8,121 bases of DNA from Lachnospiraceae bacterium. Its GTDB lineage: Bacteria; Bacillota; Clostridia; Lachnospirales; Lachnospiraceae. The stretch lies in NCBI GenBank assembly GCA_021199395.1, contig JAJQIE010000245.1, positions 1-8,121 on the forward strand, given 5' to 3'. A program made the position numbers and the translations under genes. Numbering within the stretch: position 1 is the stretch's first letter; each line of letters starts with the position of its first letter. Below, piece by piece: positions 5,441 through 8,121 of the stretch. Under the pieces are notes generated by a model that saw only the letters and a program-made list of their open reading frames with translations, did not search any database and had not been told where the DNA came from.

Positions 5441-6358
5441 TCAATCATATAGTGATCGTCTAATGGCATCCCTGTAAACATTTTGATCAGGTAAATCAAC
5501 AGCAGAGAACGCTTCCTGTACCTTGTATACTGTCGTGCAATATTCTTCTACAACGCCCAGAGGACGAATCTTTCCATCCTCTGCTAGAACATCTGTAATA
5601 TAGTCATAGGCTACAAAATGAATTGCGGCAGGTTGATTAGGAAATTGAGGGAGTTTCTCTTTTCCACCTAACCGTTCAAGTACTCTATCATATACAGGCT
5701 TAGGACATACAAAGTACAAGCCGCTTCGGCATAGTTCTTCTCGCTGGAGTACCTGCCCTTTGTAAATAATCTGAGGAATTATTCTCTTCGACACATTTTC
5801 CCAGTTTAGCCCAACGGTATCTTTTTCTACAACATTGCGCTCAATCAATGCTCGCCTTGCGTTCTGATAGGTACCCGTGGTGTCAATTGTTTGCACTTCG
5901 ATAGCTGTAAATTCAATTAACTCACCATTTCCGTCTAAACGAGCTAAAATCCAATCTACATAATAAGAGCCTCTACCCTGACGCTTAGGAAGAGGAAGTT
6001 CACCTCCCCATCCATGTCCAAAGACAGCAACGGCACCGTTTTCAACTTTAGCTTTCTCAACAGCCAACCTGCCAGCATACATATTTAACTCTGCTCTAAA
6101 TGCTTTTTGTGCAATGGTAGAAAGCATTTTGTAGTTTTCTGCATAGATGCGATTAGGACAGCAGATTACATCGGGAGACCCCGGTGTAACTTGTCTCACA
6201 GCACATACACCCGATAGCGTTCGATTTGTTTTGTCGCCAAGCGCTTTCGTGCAGTAAGATGAAAGGAAAGGACAAACTTGCCGGGATGTATTCTCAGCTG
6301 CGCTTATCGATGTATCCTCTGCACGATATCCGAAAAATTCTGAAATGTATCCAGACAT
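5441..6358 (-). CDS. Type II restriction endonuclease, NotI family
   Basis: The product is 305 aa and cleaves double-stranded DNA at the site protected by the neighbouring methyltransferase. The N-terminal part carries four spaced cysteines (C29, C36, C52 and C66/C67) in CPFLSSYC / SGVC / ICCP. This is the hallmark of NotI, whose Cys4 metal-binding fold contributes to DNA binding. The nuclease core shows D135 in YYVDWILARL and E154-x-Q156 in TAIEVQTID, the D...ExQ variant of the PD-(D/E)XK active site known for NotI. NotI itself is about 380 aa, so this is a shorter member. The start at 6356-6358 has GGAGG 8 bases upstream, lying inside the end of the methyltransferase gene, whose stop is only 3 bases away. 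The recognition sequence cannot be read from the sequence, although GC-rich sites are usual for the family. The frame is intact and all key residues are present. Confidence 0.85.
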   Translation of the reverse strand: MSGYISEFFGYRAEDTSISAAENTSRQVCPFLSSYCTKALGDKTNRTLSGVCAVRQVTPGSPDVICCPNRIYAENYKMLSTIAQKAFRAELNMYAGRLAVEKAKVENGAVAVFGHGWGGELPLPKRQGRGSYYVDWILARLDGNGELIEFTAIEVQTIDTTGTYQNARRALIERNVVEKDTVGLNWENVSKRIIPQIIYKGQVLQREELCRSGLYFVCPKPVYDRVLERLGGKEKLPQFPNQPAAIHFVAYDYITDVLAEDGKIRPLGVVEEYCTTVYKVQEAFSAVDLPDQNVYRDAIRRSLYD

Positions 6359-6361
6359 GTG

Positions 6362-7552
6362 TTAATCCTCCGTTTCCAAAACTGATTTCAAAGATAGACC
6401 AACTGCTTGAGCAAGTAGTGGGGGTACAGCATTTCCAACTTGAGCAAATTGCTCAGCCATATTTCCAGTAAAAACGAAATGATCTGGAAAAGATTGTAAA
6501 CGAGCAGCTTCCCGCACAGTAAAAGAACGATTTTGCTCATAGTGGAAAAATGCCCCCCAGTGTGGATCGCATTTTGTTAGAATGGTTGAAGCCAATCCGT
6601 CCGGCAATACTCGGCCATAGCGTTTTGTATGGTCAGATTTTTTGGCTCTTTGCATTCCTTTTGGCAACAACTCATCTGGGATATCTGTCCAATTTCCGCC
6701 AGGTTTAATAAATTCAAGCCGCTTTAGATTTATAGGCGAGAGCCGAGGTGCCTCGTGATTTACAACACCGATTGTTCCTGTTCTTGCTCTGCGCTGATAA
6801 TCACAGAACGCACCACAACGATAATCCTTGACTTTTTCGCCCTGTTCTCCACTTACCAATGGGGGCAGATCACCAATAGCTTCATATACCGTAGTGAAAT
6901 TTGCATTGGCTTCAGGAGAAGGCGTTTGAATAATCGACTGCCCATCAAATGTACTGGTAAAATTCGCATGAATTGGAGCATGGTAGATCGGATCGGGATA
7001 TGCCCCTGGCGGTAATGCTTTACCACGAACGCCAAGAATTATAGTCCTCCATCTCATCTGTGGAACACCATAATTTGGAGCTCCTAAAATTCTTACATCT
7101 GCACCATACCCCAGTTCGGCTAATGCATCCAAAATTGCATGAAGTGTTGCTCCGTGTTCAAATGAAACAAGACCCGGAACATTTTCAATTAATACAGCTC
7201 GAGGTGCAAAAACATCAACAAATCGCAGGTATTCTTTGAACAGATGGTTTCGCTCATCGAGAATGCTTCTTATTGGGGCATTGATTGAAAAGCCTTGACA
7301 TGGGGGGCCACCCGCAATAAGATCAAGTTCCCCCCTTTCGACACATAACTGTTTACGGACATCGCTGGCGTCCAGCTCACGAATATCCGCAGTATGAACT
7401 ATCGTATTAGGGCGATTTTTTTTGTATGTTTGTGCATACACAGGTACAATTTCAGAAGCAAACAGACTATGAAAGCCCGCTTCTGAAAGGCCTTCGGAGA
7501 GTCCACCAGCTCCTGCAAATAAATCAATCATTTTTAGATTGTTTAGACTCAT
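6362..7552 (-). CDS. DNA (cytosine-5) methyltransferase of the restriction-modification pair
   Basis: It transfers methyl from SAM to C5 of cytosine and so protects host DNA from the partner nuclease. The 396-aa protein carries the canonical motifs in order: I (DLFAGAGGLSEG, 10-21), IV with catalytic C85 (GGPPCQGFS, 81-89), VI (ENV, 123-125), VIII (QMRWR, 165-169), IX (REAARLQSFPDHF, 347-359) and X (QVGNAVPP, 371-378). The target-recognition region lies about 180-340. Length and completeness are normal, so it should be active. The start at 7550-7552 has AAGGGAT about 9 bases upstream. It is first in the operon, so modification is made before restriction. The sequence is more AT-rich than the cbiL block, which fits acquisition. 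Confidence 0.96.
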   Translation of the reverse strand: MSLNNLKMIDLFAGAGGLSEGLSEAGFHSLFASEIVPVYAQTYKKNRPNTIVHTADIRELDASDVRKQLCVERGELDLIAGGPPCQGFSINAPIRSILDERNHLFKEYLRFVDVFAPRAVLIENVPGLVSFEHGATLHAILDALAELGYGADVRILGAPNYGVPQMRWRTIILGVRGKALPPGAYPDPIYHAPIHANFTSTFDGQSIIQTPSPEANANFTTVYEAIGDLPPLVSGEQGEKVKDYRCGAFCDYQRRARTGTIGVVNHEAPRLSPINLKRLEFIKPGGNWTDIPDELLPKGMQRAKKSDHTKRYGRVLPDGLASTILTKCDPHWGAFFHYEQNRSFTVREAARLQSFPDHFVFTGNMAEQFAQVGNAVPPLLAQAVGLSLKSVLETED

Positions 7553-7718
7553 GACGCTTATCCCTTCTCTATTTTGCAGAATTTGAATCAGTCATTATAT
7601 TGTTGTTCCAGTTTCATTTTTTCCGGGCTTTGCCATTGATGTATGGCTAATACCTGTGGCAATACATAAGTTTTTTCTTCATGTCACGATCAATCAATAG
7701 CTTCCAAAGTTTTTTTAT

Positions 7719-7729
7719 ATACCGGGTAT
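7719..7729. promoter_or_regulatory. Palindrome just downstream of the restriction-operon start site
   Basis: ATACC-G-GGTAT is a perfect 5-bp inverted repeat around one base, about 10-20 bases after the predicted start of transcription. It also begins a looser ATCAATA...TATTGAT fold in the leader. The position suits a repressor or autoregulatory site, yet the operon has no separate controller gene. Confidence 0.3.
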
Positions 7730-7744
7730 TGATGCCTTTCTATT

Positions 7745-7773
7745 ACTATATTTTATTTATACGCGAAATTCAA
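7745..7773 (-). promoter_or_regulatory. Promoter of the restriction-modification operon
   Basis: On the minus strand TTGAAT (7768-7773) and TATAGT (7745-7750) are separated by exactly 17 bases in an AT-rich context. Transcription would start near 7738 and give a ~185-nt leader before the methyltransferase. There is no other good promoter between here and that gene, and methyltransferase, endonuclease and the ATPase remnant would share it. Confidence 0.6.
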
Positions 7774-7802
7774 GGAAAACCAACCATCATACTAAAAAAT
7801 TC

Positions 7803-7830
7803 TTGACATTTAGTTTCAGGATTTTATTGT
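7803..7830 (+). promoter_or_regulatory. Possible plus-strand promoter, divergent from the restriction operon
   Basis: A perfect TTGACA (7803-7808) is followed after 16 bases by TATTGT (7825-7830), a 4-of-6 match to the -10 consensus. It points toward the open frame and repeats at the right edge. The moderate -10 and the short spacer make this tentative. Confidence 0.3.
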
Positions 7831-7924
7831 TCGCGCCACCGGCCGCGCGGCAGGCCTTTGGCTGCCCGATCTGCCTGAATATTTTTCTCCGGAATGGATA
7901 GACTGAAAGTAAAAGATCGTTTGT

Positions 7925-7979
7925 CAGCAAAATGCTTCGCGCTATTCATTTTCCTGTGCCGTTCGCGGAAGCATGGCTG
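7925..7979. repeat. Imperfect inverted repeat (ATGCTTCGCG / CGCGgAAGCAT)
   Basis: The arms at 7932-7941 and 7964-7974 pair over 10 bp with one bulged G. An outer CAGC/GCTG pair extends the stem, and the loop is 22 bases. The fold covers the first possible start codon of the right-edge frame, which argues either for a structured RNA or against that upstream start. Confidence 0.45.
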
Positions 7980-8121
7980 CAGAAAGGAATCAGCATGTCC
8001 GCCATTGCTTCTATTTTATATGCCCGCAGTCATTTTAAAAAGTCAGAGCCACAGAATTCAGAATTTCTGCCGGGGGATTCTGAAGCCCTGCCGGGAAATT
8101 TCGAAACCCTGCCGGGGGATT
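7932..8121 (+). CDS. Open frame with heptapeptide repeats, runs off the window (doubtful gene)
   Basis: An open plus-strand frame of 63 codons continues to the window edge. The likelier start is the ATG at 7995, which has AAAGGA 6 bases upstream, rather than the one at 7932. From residue ~44 it consists of a 7-residue repeat (EFLPGDS, EALPGNF, ETLPGD) that is in phase with the 21-bp DNA repeat. I do not recognise the family. It is preceded by a possible promoter at 7803-7830. The keeping of the E-x-LPG pattern while the bases vary favours a coding repeat. The short visible part and the absence of a known domain keep the confidence low, and it could equally be a non-coding repeat array. Confidence 0.3.
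   Translation, partial: MLRAIHFPVPFAEAWLQKGISMSAIASILYARSHFKKSEPQNSEFLPGDSEALPGNFETLPGD
8061..8121. repeat. 21-bp tandem repeat array, cut by the window end
   Basis: Units start at 8061, 8082 and 8103. All share the core CTGCCGGG at the same phase and a GAA at the unit start; the last unit is cut at 19 bases. A more degenerate unit may precede at 8040-8060. The total number of units is unknown because the array runs off the edge. Confidence 0.8.

Larger units (their letters stand above)
7553..7931. other. Gene-free upstream region of the restriction operon
   Basis: It contains the operon leader and promoter, then an AT-rich stretch up to about 7825. A sudden GC-rich segment follows at 7831-7870, including the palindrome GCCGCGCGGC and a GGCAgGCC-TTT-GGCTGCC hairpin (7849-7866). 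The AT to GC switch is my best estimate of the right edge of the island. A possible plus-strand promoter TTGACA-N16-TATTGT lies at 7803-7830, divergent to the restriction promoter. No gene of more than about 30 codons with a ribosome site is seen. Confidence 0.5.

Noticed and set aside
7600..7700. Short minus-strand frame beginning MKKKLMYC in the restriction-operon leader
   Set aside because: It has only 11 codons and no ribosome site, so there is no support for a leader peptide.
7831..7850. NotI recognition site (GCGGCCGC) in the GC-rich patch
   Set aside because: The patch contains CGGCCG-like sequence but not the full 8-base site, and the specificity of this nuclease is not known.
7831..7905. 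Plus-strand frame reading GRAAGLWLPDLPEYFSPEW before a stop
   Set aside because: It has about 30 codons, no start codon after the upstream stop and no known family; it may be a host gene remnant, but this cannot be shown.

Overview
The window reads as chromosomal DNA of a Gram-positive gut-type anaerobe of the Clostridia, most likely Lachnospiraceae. The support is strong AGGAGG-type ribosome sites, sigma-70-like promoters, a TnpX-like large serine recombinase fragment and a LysM membrane protein of a kind I associate with that family. Nearly all genes lie on the minus strand, so transcription runs from high to low coordinates. The family calls rest on motif recognition; no database search was possible.

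Host-like block, about 1-4190, richer in GC. Reading in the direction of transcription, a LysM-ended single-pass membrane protein (4166->2460) comes first. A near-consensus promoter with a 12-bp palindrome built into its spacer follows. It drives an operon of a corrin-ring C20 methyltransferase (cbiL-like, 2159->1407), an ABC-2 type ATPase (1414->533) and its permease (530->window edge). The methyltransferase and ATPase genes overlap by 8 bases, and ATPase and permease are 2 bases apart. The operon leader is filled almost entirely by two 54-bp near-identical repeats, each able to form a long hairpin.

Accessory island, about 4200-7800, visibly more AT-rich and looking like a scar of several mobile-element events. 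It holds a type II restriction-modification operon: a C5-cytosine methyltransferase (7552->6362), a NotI-type PD-(D/E)XK endonuclease with a Cys4 cluster (6358->5441), and an AAA ATPase gene that stops shortly after its Walker A motif (5425->5279). Next are two tiny stop-start overlapping genes, a DUF6429-like 90-aa protein and an unrecognised 56-aa protein. On the plus strand lies the first ~35 codons of a TnpX-like serine recombinase with an intact ribosome site but no catalytic body.

Right edge, 7800-8121, becomes GC-rich again and appears to return to host sequence. It contains an imperfect hairpin and a plus-strand open frame ending in 21-bp tandem repeats (7-residue E-x-LPG repeats) that run off the window.

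How it fits together: the restriction-modification pair looks complete and expressed from its own promoter, while the recombinase and the ATPase beside it are broken. This suggests that a mobile defence element was captured and eroded while the modification and restriction genes were kept.
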